From Thermoleophilia bacterium (lineage in GTDB: Bacteria > Actinomycetota > Thermoleophilia > Gaiellales > F1-60-MAGs149): a stretch of DNA of 42,926 nt. The translations under genes and the position numbers were made by a program. The notes under the pieces were generated by a model, which worked only from the letters and a program-made list of their open reading frames with translations, ran no database searches and had not been told where the DNA came from. Numbering within the stretch: position 1 is the first letter of the stretch; each line of letters begins with the position of its first letter. The stretch covers positions 1 through 42,926 of the forward strand of contig SHUX01000004.1 in NCBI GenBank assembly GCA_009694475.1. The letters run 5' to 3'. Shown piece by piece: positions 1 through 8,406 of this stretch.

Positions 1-372
1 GCCGGACTCCGCATCGGTGCAATCGCCGCGAGTACCAACATGACACTGACCGAGACGTTCCCAGGGGTCATTCCGGTTGCTTTTGATGGCGCCACCAACG
101 ATGTCTTTGGCGACATGATTACGGCGACTCGCTCGGGCGAGATCGACGGTTTCGTGGACGACGATGTTGTCATGGTGCCGCTCGATGAGGACCCCGATCT
201 GCGGCTGGCCTTCACCATCGAGACCCGTAACCAGTGGGGCATCGCTGTCCGTCGCGGTGACGACGACCTCCGCAAAGCCCTCGATGGCGCTCTCGGGAGG
301 ATCATCGACAATGGTTCTCTTGCTGAGGTCTGGCATGCCCATATGCCTGATCTCCCGTGGCCGCTTGGCTGA
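1..372 (+). CDS. ABC transporter substrate-binding protein, C-terminal part
   Basis: The reading frame is open from base 1 (AGLRIGAIAASTN...) and continues to TGA at 370-372, so the gene is cut by the window edge and the ATG at 40 is internal. The 123 visible residues resemble the C-terminal lobe of a family 3 solute-binding protein: a G-x-R-I-G strand, a segment in which the model residue pair DGFVDDD lines the binding cleft, the strand-helix WGIAVRRGDDDLRKALD and a closing helix containing NGSLAEVWHAH. In this family that lobe closes over amino acids, polyamines or similar small polar ligands outside the membrane. The next genes are PuuD-like and PuuB-like, so an amine or amino-acid ligand is plausible, but ligand identity is inference. 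Family assignment is fairly sure; substrate is not. Confidence 0.72.
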   Translation, partial: AGLRIGAIAASTNMTLTETFPGVIPVAFDGATNDVFGDMITATRSGEIDGFVDDDVVMVPLDEDPDLRLAFTIETRNQWGIAVRRGDDDLRKALDGALGRIIDNGSLAEVWHAHMPDLPWPLG

Positions 373-376
373 TCGG

Positions 377-382
377 TAGGCT
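377..382 (+). promoter_or_regulatory. -10 box TAGGCT for the glutamine amidotransferase gene
   Basis: TAGGCT fits TAnnnT and is followed by 6 nt (gccgtg) and then ATG at 389. The same spacing recurs before many other genes in the window and predicts a leaderless mRNA. It supports 389 as the genuine start even though the downstream frame is broken. Confidence 0.5.
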
Positions 383-388
383 GCCGTG

Positions 389-1124
389 ATGACCCGTCCC
401 GTGATTGGCGTATCGGCGTTCGCTCGCCACGCCACTCGGCGAGCAGACCGACCTGTACACGCTCGATCCCACCTATACAAACTGTGTTGAGGCCGCAGGT
501 GGCCAGCCGCTGATCATCCCGCATGGCGACGATCCGGTAGGCCTGCTTAACCTACTTGATGGCCTGGTACTGACAGGCGGCGGCGACTTGGATCCCGAAC
601 ACTACGGCGAGTCCACTGCAGTCACACTCGAAGACCCCAACGCTGGTGCCGATCTCTGGGAGCTCGCGCTCGCACGCGAGGCCGCGGCACGCAAATTGCC
701 CGTGCTCGGCATTTGCCGAGGCATGCAGACCCTCGCAGTCGCCAGCGGCGGCACGCTGCTGCAAGACCTAGAGGAGCGCCACGGCCATCCGCTGATTCCG
801 AAGAATCCACAGGCCCTGATGGAGTCGCGACACCCGATTGAGCTCGCAGCACAGTCCCGGATCGCAGAGGTGATCGGGACAACAACGTTTCCCGTCAACT
901 CGATCCACCATCAAGCGGTCGTCGATGCCGGAACACTCAACGCGACGGCTCGGATTGGCGTGGTTATCGAGGCGCTCGAAGGCCCGGCCGAGTGGCCCGT
1001 CATCGGCGTGCAGTGGCATCCGGAAAAGATGCACGAACCCGAGCAGCAGGCGCTCTTTCGGGATCTCGTCGCTGCGGCTCAGCGCTACCGCAATCGCTTA
1101 TTTCTACTCGTTTTCACGCGCTAG
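389..1124 (+). CDS. PuuD-like class I glutamine amidotransferase (gamma-glutamyl-GABA hydrolase family), frameshifted near the start
   Basis: The body of the protein is a peptidase C26 / class I glutamine amidotransferase. It has the nucleophile elbow LGICRGMQ (Cys), the following GGTLLQDL, and the catalytic GVQWHPE (His, Glu). Relatives hydrolyse gamma-glutamyl-gamma-aminobutyrate in putrescine breakdown. The natural N-terminus MTRPVIGVSA starts at ATG 389, but the rest (TPLGEQTDLYTLDP onward) is read from a different frame, continuous from a poor TTG at 405 to TAG at 1122-1124. The interval 389-1124 is therefore not a multiple of three. The shift lies between about 410 and 430. Either the gene is a recent pseudogene or the assembly is wrong here. 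The PuuB-like oxidase at 3338-4747 would supply its substrate in a putrescine route. Family is clear; exact substrate is inferred. Confidence 0.8.
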
Positions 1125-1130
1125 ATCGCG

Positions 1131-1136
1131 TACACT
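1131..1136 (+). promoter_or_regulatory. -10 box TACACT for the molybdopterin oxidoreductase
   Basis: TACACT (TAnnnT) is followed by cgcgcc and the ATG at 1143. No Shine-Dalgarno sequence is seen, so a leaderless transcript is predicted. Confidence 0.5.
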
Positions 1137-1142
1137 CGCGCC

Positions 1143-3242
1143 ATGAGCCACATCGTCAACGGTGCCTGCCCGCTCGACTGTCCCGACACGTGTGCGTGGC
1201 AGATCGAAGTAGAGGATGGCAAGGCCGTGCGCATGCGTGGTCGTAAGGACCATCCCTATACGCGCGGTTCGTTGTGTGGCAAGGTCAACCACTACCTCGA
1301 TGCGGTCTACTCCCCTGATCGACTGACAACGCCGCTGCGACGCGTTGGCGCGAAGGGCGAGGGACGGTTCCAAGCAATCGACTGGGACGAGGCGATCGGC
1401 CTGACCGCCACAGCCCTCCGGACGACGATCGACCGCTACGGCCCGGAGGCGATTCTGCCGTTCTATTACGCCGGCACACTCGGTGCTGTCCAAGGCTGGT
1501 CACTGGGGCAGCGCCTCTTTAAGCACCTCGGCGCAACGCGGCTCGACACGACAATTTGTGACGCAGCCGCCTACGCCGCCTTGCGAGTAACGATGCACCG
1601 GCCAGTCGGGACCGACCCAGAGGACTTCGCCCACGCGAGGCTGATTCTCGTCTGGGGCGCCAATCTGCTGTCGTCGAACATGCATCAATGGCACTTCATT
1701 CACGCCGCCCAACAGAACGGCGCCCACGTGGTTGCGATCGACCCGCTGCCGACGGATACAGCCGAACGCTGCGACCAGCACCTGCAATTGCTCCCTGGAA
1801 CCGACGCCGCACTGGCCATGGGCCTGATGGGAGAGCTACGTGCCGCCGGTGCCTGCGACGAGGAGTGGCTCGCAGAGTGCGCCGTCGGCTGGCCGGAGTT
1901 GCGCGAGCGCCTCGCCGACTGGAACGCCGAGCGGGCCGCCGAGATTTGCGGTCTCCACGCCAGCGAGATCCGAGGTCTTGCAGAGCGCATAATCACGACA
2001 CGCCCGACGGCGATCCGTCTGGGTCTCGGTCTTCAACGCCACGGCGGCGCCGGTGCCGCCGTGCGTGCGATCACCGTGCTTGGCGCAGTGTCCGGTGACT
2101 TTCGCCACGTCGGTGGCGGCGTCGTGTCGGAGACGAGTGGTCGCTTCGATGACGTGACCAGCGGTCTCGAGGAGCCGGTTGGACTGCCACTGCCGCTGGC
2201 GCGCACGATCAACATGTCGAGGCTTGCCGAGGCGTTGACGGATTCCGCCCTAACTCCGGCGGTGCATGCCATGGTCGTGTGGAACACCAATCCAGCCGCG
2301 ACCGTGCCCGATCAGGGACGCGTGCAGCAGGGCCTCCGCCGCGACGATCTACACGTGACCGTACTGGAACACCGACTTACCGACACGGCGCTGTTCGCCG
2401 ACGTCGTACTGCCGGCCACGATGCAAACCGAGCACCTCGACATCCATCCGTCGTACGGCCACCACTATCTGACCCTTAATCTGCCGGCGATAGAACCGGT
2501 CGGGCAGTGCCTACCGAACAATGAGATCTTCCGACGCCTCGCCACCGCTCTGGAGTTGACGCACCCACGCCACCACGACAGCGACGAAGCCTTGGTCCGA
2601 CAGTTTATTGACACCGATCGAGCCCGCGAGCGCGGGATCACGTTCGAGTCTCTCTGCGAGACGGGCTACGCGGCCATTGACGACCTCGCCGGGACCGCAC
2701 CGCACGCCGACGGCGGCTTTCCCACGCGCGACGGCAAGCTGCACATCACCGTGCCAGCGCTGGCCGACGTCAACCTGGATCCGATTCCCGGCTACACGCC
2801 GTCGTTCGAGGGTGCCGATCCAGTCTTGGCCCAGCGCTTTCCGCTGATCCTGATCACACCCGCACATCGTTTTTTCCTCAACTCGACGTTCGCCGACCTG
2901 CCCGGACATCTGCGCATGACCGGCGCCCCTACCCTGTTTCTCAGCCAGAGCGACGCAACCGCACGGGGCATCGAAGCCGGCGATGAGGTCGAGGTCGCGA
3001 ACGATCGTGGCGCGTTCCGCTGTCGTGCGGCAATCCATCCGCAGGCCCGTGACGGTGTCGCCTGGTCGTACAAGGCGTACTGGGCCAAAGACAACGGCGG
3101 CAGCAACGTCAACGCCACGACTCCGGTCCGCGACGCGGATATGGGAGGTGCCCCCACGTTCCATGACAATCGAGTGGAGGCAACGCTGGTCGCCAAGGCG
3201 AACGAGTCCACACCCAGCGCAGTCGCTGCCGTCGGCGACTAG
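1143..3242 (+). CDS. molybdopterin-dependent oxidoreductase (Mo-bisPGD / DMSO reductase superfamily)
   Basis: This 699-aa protein belongs to the catalytic-subunit family that holds a molybdenum bis-pyranopterin guanine dinucleotide. The N-terminus has a 4Fe-4S site with spacing C9-x3-C13-x3-C17-x27-C45. The region around residue 139 (TTICDAA) sits where the Mo ligand is found in relatives, so Cys may be the ligand (inferred). The last 110 residues form the dinucleotide-binding domain, with HRFFLNSTF near its start and a GGAPTFHD segment near the end. Members include formate dehydrogenases, polysulfide/thiosulfate reductases and DMSO-type reductases; sequence alone does not choose among them. 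There is no twin-arginine signal, so it is probably cytoplasmic. No electron-transfer or membrane subunit is encoded beside it, which is unusual for respiratory members and suggests a soluble stand-alone enzyme. A 13-bp hairpin follows the stop codon. Confidence 0.85.
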   Translation: MSHIVNGACPLDCPDTCAWQIEVEDGKAVRMRGRKDHPYTRGSLCGKVNHYLDAVYSPDRLTTPLRRVGAKGEGRFQAIDWDEAIGLTATALRTTIDRYGPEAILPFYYAGTLGAVQGWSLGQRLFKHLGATRLDTTICDAAAYAALRVTMHRPVGTDPEDFAHARLILVWGANLLSSNMHQWHFIHAAQQNGAHVVAIDPLPTDTAERCDQHLQLLPGTDAALAMGLMGELRAAGACDEEWLAECAVGWPELRERLADWNAERAAEICGLHASEIRGLAERIITTRPTAIRLGLGLQRHGGAGAAVRAITVLGAVSGDFRHVGGGVVSETSGRFDDVTSGLEEPVGLPLPLARTINMSRLAEALTDSALTPAVHAMVVWNTNPAATVPDQGRVQQGLRRDDLHVTVLEHRLTDTALFADVVLPATMQTEHLDIHPSYGHHYLTLNLPAIEPVGQCLPNNEIFRRLATALELTHPRHHDSDEALVRQFIDTDRARERGITFESLCETGYAAIDDLAGTAPHADGGFPTRDGKLHITVPALADVNLDPIPGYTPSFEGADPVLAQRFPLILITPAHRFFLNSTFADLPGHLRMTGAPTLFLSQSDATARGIEAGDEVEVANDRGAFRCRAAIHPQARDGVAWSYKAYWAKDNGGSNVNATTPVRDADMGGAPTFHDNRVEATLVAKANESTPSAVAAVGD

Positions 3243-3251
3243 AACAGCCAC

Positions 3252-3281
3252 GGACATGACAAGTGCGTACTTGTCATGTCC
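3252..3281. terminator. perfect 13-bp hairpin between convergent genes
   Basis: Bases 3252-3264 and 3269-3281 are exact reverse complements around a GCGT loop, ten bases after the stop of the molybdoenzyme gene and in front of the convergent oxidase stop at 3338. There is no T-run on either side, so it may terminate both transcripts without a classical U-tract, or act as an RNA-stabilising structure. Confidence 0.6.
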
Positions 3282-3337
3282 TCGTTGACTCCACGTGCCG
3301 CGTCGGAACACCTGCGAGTGACTACCCCACGGGACCG

Positions 3338-4747
3338 CTAATGGTCGCCGTCAGCGTCCTTCTTGGGGATCATGCCGGCCGGAGCTAGACGCGCCAACGC
3401 GGTCGCAAACCGACTCGGTTCTTTGCCGACTGCCTCGGCGCGCTCCTTTGAGGCCACGCCGCTGCGTACCACGTGAGCACCGACGTAGCGGATTGGATCG
3501 GGAGGGAAGCTACCGGGCTTGCCGTTGACGAGAGCACTGCCAGCGAAACCATCGGTTTCGCCCAACACGAGATCGGCCAAGATCCGCCCACCGAGTCGCG
3601 ACGGACCAACACCGTTGCCAGAGAAGCCCGCACCGTAGAGGATGTGGGGCCGCCCACCGAGATTGCCAAACAGTGGAATACCCGACGGCGAACGATCGAT
3701 GGGGCCGCTCCAATCGTGCGTAATCGGCACATCCGCAAGCGCTGGGTAGAGTCGGCGAAAATCGAGTGTCACGTCCGCTGCGCGACTCGCATCGCGATCG
3801 AAACTCGCACCCATGCGCGCGCCGAGGGCAATGCCCCAACCGCCCTTACCAAAGGCGATCCTTCCGTCCTCGGTGGTGCGGTAGTAGTGGACCTGCAGTT
3901 GAGAATCCGAGATCGACTCGCCGCCCGTCCAACCGATCTCCTCGAGGCGATCGACAATCGGCGGCGTCGAAACCATGTCACTCGAGATCGCCACGATCTT
4001 GCGGTGCAACTCGCGCATGCCCGCAGCGTGGGCGTTGACGGCCAGCACGACAACATCGGCGGTCAGCGCACCGTTCGGAGTTCGAATCACTGCTGGTCGC
4101 CGTCGATCGAGTTCGATCATCGGACTGTGCTCGTAGATCCGCACGCCCAACTGCTGTGCCGCCCGTACCAGACCGCGCACGAGATAGCCAGGATGCACGG
4201 TTGCAGCACTCGCCTCGAAGACTCCTTCCAGATGCACGGGCGAGCCCGTGCGACGCGCGATCTCCTCGGGCGAAAGATTCGTAAAGGGCGCGACGCCGAG
4301 GCTTTCGCAGAGTTCTACAACCGGTTTCCAGGCGCCGCGCTGAACCTCGGTCGCCGCGGTCCACAGCCAGCCCCCCCGCTTGAACTGCGCGTCGATGTGA
4401 TATCGCTGACAGGCCTCTTCGATCTCCGTAATCGCGTGCTCTGAGGCCTGTGCGAGCTCGATCGCCTCGCGCTCTCCCGCCAGCTTGATCAGCGTTGCCA
4501 GCTTCGGCCACCAACTGAGCACGAAGCCACCATTGCGCCCCGAGGCACCACCGCCGCAGACGTCCTTCTCGATGATCACCACGTCGAGCGACGGCTCGCG
4601 TTCCTTCAAGAGCAGCGCGGTCCAGAGACCGAGGTACCCCCCGCCGACGATCGCAACATCGGCGTGGTCGCCACCGCTCAAGACCGGCGCATCTGTCGAG
4701 CCTGTGTAGGCCTGCTCCAGCCAGAGAGATCGGTGCTGCTCGCTCAT
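3338..4747 (-). CDS. FAD-dependent amine oxidase, PuuB-like (DAO family)
   Basis: A glycine-rich dinucleotide fold opens the protein (DVAIVGGGYLGLWTALLLKE, with the following acidic residue in VVIIEKD), and GGGASGRNGGF is the conserved second FAD segment. The C-terminus carries a HDWSGPIDRSPSGIPLFG stretch and YGAGFSGNGVG, typical of the gamma-glutamylputrescine oxidase / sarcosine-oxidase branch of the D-amino-acid-oxidase superfamily. The reaction expected is oxidation of a secondary amine to aldehyde, ammonia and H2O2. I chose ATG 4747 (MSEQHRSLWLEQ), because relatives begin with such an SLW motif and CACGAT lies 6 nt upstream; ATG at 4774 is an alternative adding nine residues. It converges with the molybdoenzyme and diverges from the LDT pseudogene. 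A PuuD-like gene at 389 suggests a putrescine-type route. Substrate is inferred. Confidence 0.85.
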   Translation of the reverse strand: MSEQHRSLWLEQAYTGSTDAPVLSGGDHADVAIVGGGYLGLWTALLLKEREPSLDVVIIEKDVCGGGASGRNGGFVLSWWPKLATLIKLAGEREAIELAQASEHAITEIEEACQRYHIDAQFKRGGWLWTAATEVQRGAWKPVVELCESLGVAPFTNLSPEEIARRTGSPVHLEGVFEASAATVHPGYLVRGLVRAAQQLGVRIYEHSPMIELDRRRPAVIRTPNGALTADVVVLAVNAHAAGMRELHRKIVAISSDMVSTPPIVDRLEEIGWTGGESISDSQLQVHYYRTTEDGRIAFGKGGWGIALGARMGASFDRDASRAADVTLDFRRLYPALADVPITHDWSGPIDRSPSGIPLFGNLGGRPHILYGAGFSGNGVGPSRLGGRILADLVLGETDGFAGSALVNGKPGSFPPDPIRYVGAHVVRSGVASKERAEAVGKEPSRFATALARLAPAGMIPKKDADGDH

Positions 4748-4790
4748 ATCGAGATCGTGGCAGGGTTCGGGCATGCCGTCCAGCGATTAA

Positions 4791-5444
4791 CCTCTCCTCC
4801 TCGCGCATACTTCGTCGCTGCACCGTGCCCTCGCCACGACCATCCCTGCCATCGCGCTGACGCTCGGCTGTACAGGCTCGGCCCTCGCCCAGTCAGAGGC
4901 AACGCCGCCGACGACCACAGATCCAACTACCGCAACGGCTTTGGCAACCAACAACCAGCCAACGATTGACGACCGCCCAAACCGGCGGATGTCCTAGACG
5001 GCCCGCCTCGTCGCTCGCGTTGGATTGTTTGCCAAGCCCGGCGGCACAAGCCTGCACCGAACACTCCCCCGCTGGACGAGCGACACCGGCAACGGCATCG
5101 AACTCCTTGTCCTCGACCGCACCGAACTGCCAACGGGGCGCGGCGTGGCTCAAGGTGCGCCAACTACACCAACTCCAACCGGGCAGTTTGCGGTCTACCA
5201 GGAGATTCGCGAGGTCTGGTGGAGCCCCCTTGGACCGTGGGCACTGCATCTAACCGCACACTCCAACGTCCGGTTTGAGTATGCGGGTGGGCCTGGGCGG
5301 ATCGCAATCCACGGTGCGCGTGGCGTGTTGTGGGCAGAGGCCGGTACCAATCCCTCTCACGGCTGCATTCGTGTACCCGATCCTGAGATCCGTAAGGTTA
5401 CCGCGCTGGTCTCGCCAGGCAGTCCCGTCAAGATCGTCGCCTAG
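4791..5444 (+). pseudogene. decayed L,D-transpeptidase (YkuD domain) gene
   Basis: In one frame the region reads a secretion signal (LHRALATTIPAIALTLG, cleavage possible after SALA near 4889), a Thr-rich linker, a stop TAG at 4995-4997, then TARLVARVGLFAKPGG and a clear YkuD C-terminus with the catalytic IAIHGARG ... SHGCIRVPD. YkuD enzymes make 3-3 cross-links in peptidoglycan outside the membrane. Several faults are visible. The frame opens after TAA 4788 with no ATG, GTG or TTG. There is the internal TAG. Removing one G from the GGGG at 5135-5138 would restore PTGAAWLKVR, a usual SH3-like segment. About 40-50 residues that normally separate that segment from the GAPTTPTPTG strand are missing, with the join at GGTGCGCC (5154-5161). 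A short product starting at TTG 5025 (139 aa) could still be made but would lack a signal peptide. Confidence 0.75.
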
Positions 5445-5498
5445 CCATCTGACGGTCCCGCCAACGTGCCGTTGCTCGCCGTCACGAGCGACAATTGC

Positions 5499-6155
5499 TT
5501 AGTCCGGCGCGACGATCACGACGTGCGCGTTGCCGGGACCATGAACTCCCAAAATCAGTACCTTCTCGATATCGGCACTCCGGCTCGGACCGGACTGAAG
5601 CGCGAAGATACTACCGGCCTCTGCCAGCACGTCCCCGTCGAACAACTCGTGCAAGCCATCAACGATCTGGTCGTCGCGCACCACGCAGACGTGGTTAGGA
5701 GCGATCAAAGCGCCTGCGCGACCCGCCCCTGAAGCCGCCGTCACGATCGAACCAGTGGCGGCGACAGCAGCAAGACAGCCCGTGACGGTCGCATCCAACG
5801 CCCCGGCCTGCGCACGCTTGGAGGCCGCCTCTGCGTAGCCCACCACCGAGAGTCCCGCCGTGGTGGCGGCCTCTCGGACAGCGTCGGCAAACGGTGCTAA
5901 ATCTTCGGTCAGAGCAATGCGTTGAGCCCCAGCAGCGACCAGCACACCGACCACAGTTGCACCTACCTCCGTTGCAACGACACGATGAACGACCGTGCTG
6001 ACGGACTCGGCCTCCGCCTGCAGACGATCGGCACGATGCTCACCGTCGCGCAATTGCGTCGGCGCATCGGGAGCCACAGATCGATCCAGCAGTCCCGGAT
6101 CACTGCCGCGCGGCGTGCTCCGAATAGCGGCCAGAAACGAGGCACGGTCGGTCAT
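5499..6155 (-). CDS. lutC: lactate utilization protein C (LUD domain)
   Basis: This 218-aa LUD-domain protein is the third member of the LutABC L-lactate oxidation complex in the cytoplasm. It starts at ATG 6155 (MTDRASFLAAIR), overlapping the lutB stop by ATGA; an upstream in-frame extension is only a lutB shadow. The family's Gly-rich core is visible as AATGSIVTAASGAG followed by LIAPNHVCVVRDDQIV, and the C-terminus ends in GPSRSADIEKVLILGVHGPG, which matches the LUD signature. Order lutA-lutB-lutC with four-base overlaps at both joins predicts one transcript and translational coupling. The reaction inferred for the complex is lactate to pyruvate with electrons passed to iron-sulfur centres. 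The nearby acyl-CoA genes leave open a different 2-hydroxyacid substrate. Confidence 0.88.
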   Translation of the reverse strand: MTDRASFLAAIRSTPRGSDPGLLDRSVAPDAPTQLRDGEHRADRLQAEAESVSTVVHRVVATEVGATVVGVLVAAGAQRIALTEDLAPFADAVREAATTAGLSVVGYAEAASKRAQAGALDATVTGCLAAVAATGSIVTAASGAGRAGALIAPNHVCVVRDDQIVDGLHELFDGDVLAEAGSIFALQSGPSRSADIEKVLILGVHGPGNAHVVIVAPD

Positions 6156-7600
6156 GATCGCCGCCTGCCGACCACTAGGTCTCGGCCCGCTGTCCAGCGC
6201 CGAAGCAGCGGGGCCTTGGCAGAGAGCACACCATCGCGGGCGATCACACGTAACGATCCTCGCGCCACAGCCGTGCTGGCGCGATACAGCAGCGGTCGAC
6301 TCCAGACCTGACCCCAGAGTGCGAACGCAAGCTGCTCGCTGCGGGGCACGCACCCCTCCTCGTCGCGCCGACGACGGAGACCGAGCAGCAGGTCATGCAG
6401 TGGAATCTTGACGGGACAGACGTCATCGCAGGCGCCGCAGAGCGTCGTCGCATGCGCCAGCTCGCCCCCCTCGACCTGACCCCGAAAGAGCGGGGTCAAA
6501 ACAGCACCGATCGGGCCGCCGTAGACCCAGCCGTAGGCATGACCCCCAACCTGGCGATAAACCGGGCATACGTTCTGGCAGGCACCACAGCGAATGCAGT
6601 GCAGGGCTTCCTCGAATTCGCCACCCAAGAGTGCGCTCCGGCCCGCGTCAAGCAGCACCACATGCATACGCTCCGGACCGTCAGGCTCCTGCTCCCGGCG
6701 AGGACCAGCCACCATCGTCACATAGGTTGTGATCTGCTGGCCCGTTCCGTGGCCAGTCAGGAGCGGAAGTAGCACGGCGAGGTCACGTCGACGCGGTACG
6801 ATCTTCTCGATTCCAACCAGAGCGATATGGATCTTCGGCAACGCGGTGGTCAGGCGCCCGTTGCCCTCATTGGTAACGAGCAGCACCTCACCGGTCTCGG
6901 CGATCAGGAAGTTGCCACCGCTGATACCGGCATCGGCGGTCAGGAATGCGTGTCGTAGACGATCGCGCGCGAAGGCTGTCAACGCCTCGGCCTCATTCGG
7001 CAACTCGCGGCCCGCCATCGTCGAGAACAGCGCGTGAACCTCATCCTTGGTGCGATGCAGAATGGGCGCAATCACGTGACCAGGACGATCGCCCATCGCC
7101 TGGACGACGAACTCTCCGAGGTCGGTCTCGTAGATATCGATCCCAATTGCCTCAAGCGCTGAGTTGAGCGAGACCTCCTCGGAGGCCATCGACTTCGACT
7201 TGACGACGCGCGTTACGGCCTCGTCGCGACAGATCTGGGCCACGATCCGGCGCGCCTCCGACTCGTCGGCGGCGTAATGCACGATTGTGCCGTGGGCCTC
7301 CGCCGCATCGATCCACTGGTCGAGGTAGTCCGGCAAGTTGGCAATAGCGTGAGCGCGTATCTGGCGCGCCTTATCACGCAGAGCGTCATGGTCGATACCC
7401 ACAAAGCGTGCAGTCGTGAGGGCAGCCGCGTGGTCGGTGGCGTTGGCGATCGCTCGCCGCGCAAACGGACGCGCCATCGTCTCGGTCGCTCGCTGTTCGA
7501 AGGTCGTCGTCGAGATCTCGAAGGCATCTGGCTGGTGCGCTGGCTGCGCCCAACCGGGCGGCAGTGGCGTTCCGCCGACGTCTTCGCGCGTCGCGCTCAT
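6152..7600 (-). CDS. lutB: lactate utilization iron-sulfur protein B
   Basis: This is a 482-aa LutB homologue. The N-terminal two thirds is a LUD domain (GGNFLIAETGEVLLVTNEGN, residues about 225-245). The C-terminal third has two 4Fe-4S motifs, CIRCGACQNVCPVY and CGACDDVCPVKIP. The protein is thought to relay electrons in L-lactate oxidation with LutA and LutC. Start and stop overlap lutA and lutC by four bases each. Length is in the usual range of about 470-490 aa. All eight cluster cysteines are present, so it looks functional. The segment GGHAYGWVYGGPIGAVLTP between the two clusters is characteristic of LutB/YkgF proteins. Confidence 0.92.
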   Translation of the reverse strand: MSATREDVGGTPLPPGWAQPAHQPDAFEISTTTFEQRATETMARPFARRAIANATDHAAALTTARFVGIDHDALRDKARQIRAHAIANLPDYLDQWIDAAEAHGTIVHYAADESEARRIVAQICRDEAVTRVVKSKSMASEEVSLNSALEAIGIDIYETDLGEFVVQAMGDRPGHVIAPILHRTKDEVHALFSTMAGRELPNEAEALTAFARDRLRHAFLTADAGISGGNFLIAETGEVLLVTNEGNGRLTTALPKIHIALVGIEKIVPRRRDLAVLLPLLTGHGTGQQITTYVTMVAGPRREQEPDGPERMHVVLLDAGRSALLGGEFEEALHCIRCGACQNVCPVYRQVGGHAYGWVYGGPIGAVLTPLFRGQVEGGELAHATTLCGACDDVCPVKIPLHDLLLGLRRRRDEEGCVPRSEQLAFALWGQVWSRPLLYRASTAVARGSLRVIARDGVLSAKAPLLRRWTAGRDLVVGRRRS

Positions 7601-8352
7601 GCCAGGGCCTCGCAGAGGAGAGTGGCAAGATGCACAGCGCGCACGGGCGTCTCCTGACGCGACATTCTGCCGGCCAACTGCATCAGGCAGCCAGGATCTG
7701 ACGAGACCAGCACATCAATCTTGGCAAACTCCAGATCGTCGATCTTGGCATCGGCCATGGCCACCGAGACCTCGGGGTAACGGCCGCTGAAGGTACCGCC
7801 AAACCCGCAGCAACGTTCGCTGGAGGCGAGCTCGATCAACTCGACCCCAGCGATCGTGGCAAGTACCTGGCGCGGTGCCTCCTTAATCCGCAATTCGCGC
7901 AGCATGTGGCAGGAATCGTGATAACCAACCCGCACGGCGAGTGTCGGTTTGAGCGCGCGCAGCGCCTCGGTATGTTCGGCAAGATAACTCGAGAGTTCGC
8001 GCACACGACGCGCCACGCGCAACGCACCCTCCGCTTCCGGTGTGCCATGAAACAGCTCGCGCCAATGCAGACGCACCATGCTTGTGCAGGATCCGGAGGG
8101 CACCAAAATCGGTTCGTCCGAACCATCGTCGAGTGCTCTCAGCGTGGCCTTAGCGACTGCCCGCGCCGGATGGTCATGTCCTGAGTTGAAGGCGGGCTGT
8201 CCGCAACACGTTGTCCCGCTCGGGCGCGAATGACTGATGCCAAGCGCAGTCAACACGCGCTCCGTGTCGTCAACCGTCTGCCGCGCCAGAACATCGCCGA
8301 GACAGGTTGGGAAAAGTTGGACCGCCGTGCTCACTCCAGCATCATCGGTCAT
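7597..8352 (-). CDS. lutA: lactate utilization iron-sulfur protein A (CCG domain)
   Basis: This 251-aa protein carries two cysteine-rich CCG domains, seen as GTTCCGQPAFNSGH near residue 50 and SSERCCGFGGTFSGRYPEVS near residue 185, as in LutA/YkgE and heterodisulfide reductase subunit B. The two domains bind an unusual Fe-S centre thought to take part in L-lactate oxidation. ATG 8352 has a strong Shine-Dalgarno sequence (GGAGGGAG, ending one base before ATG), so unlike many genes here it has a leader. A small inverted repeat AGTCC-gttct-GGACT lies just upstream of that site (8364-8378 region) and could be an operator. First gene of lutABC. Confidence 0.9.
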   Translation of the reverse strand: MTDDAGVSTAVQLFPTCLGDVLARQTVDDTERVLTALGISHSRPSGTTCCGQPAFNSGHDHPARAVAKATLRALDDGSDEPILVPSGSCTSMVRLHWRELFHGTPEAEGALRVARRVRELSSYLAEHTEALRALKPTLAVRVGYHDSCHMLRELRIKEAPRQVLATIAGVELIELASSERCCGFGGTFSGRYPEVSVAMADAKIDDLEFAKIDVLVSSDPGCLMQLAGRMSRQETPVRAVHLATLLCEALA

Positions 8353-8406
8353 GCTCCCTCCGGAGTCCAGAACGGACTTTTTGCGGGTCGTATCAGCGGG
8401 CGCGCG

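Noticed and set aside
3473-4444. Long plus-strand ORF (323 aa) opposite the PuuB-like oxidase
   Set aside because: It is the antisense shadow of a clear flavoprotein gene and its translation lacks any motif.
8364-8383. AGTCC-agaac-GGACT followed by TTTTT as a plus-strand terminator
   Set aside because: The stem is only 5 bp and no plus-strand gene ends upstream of it.
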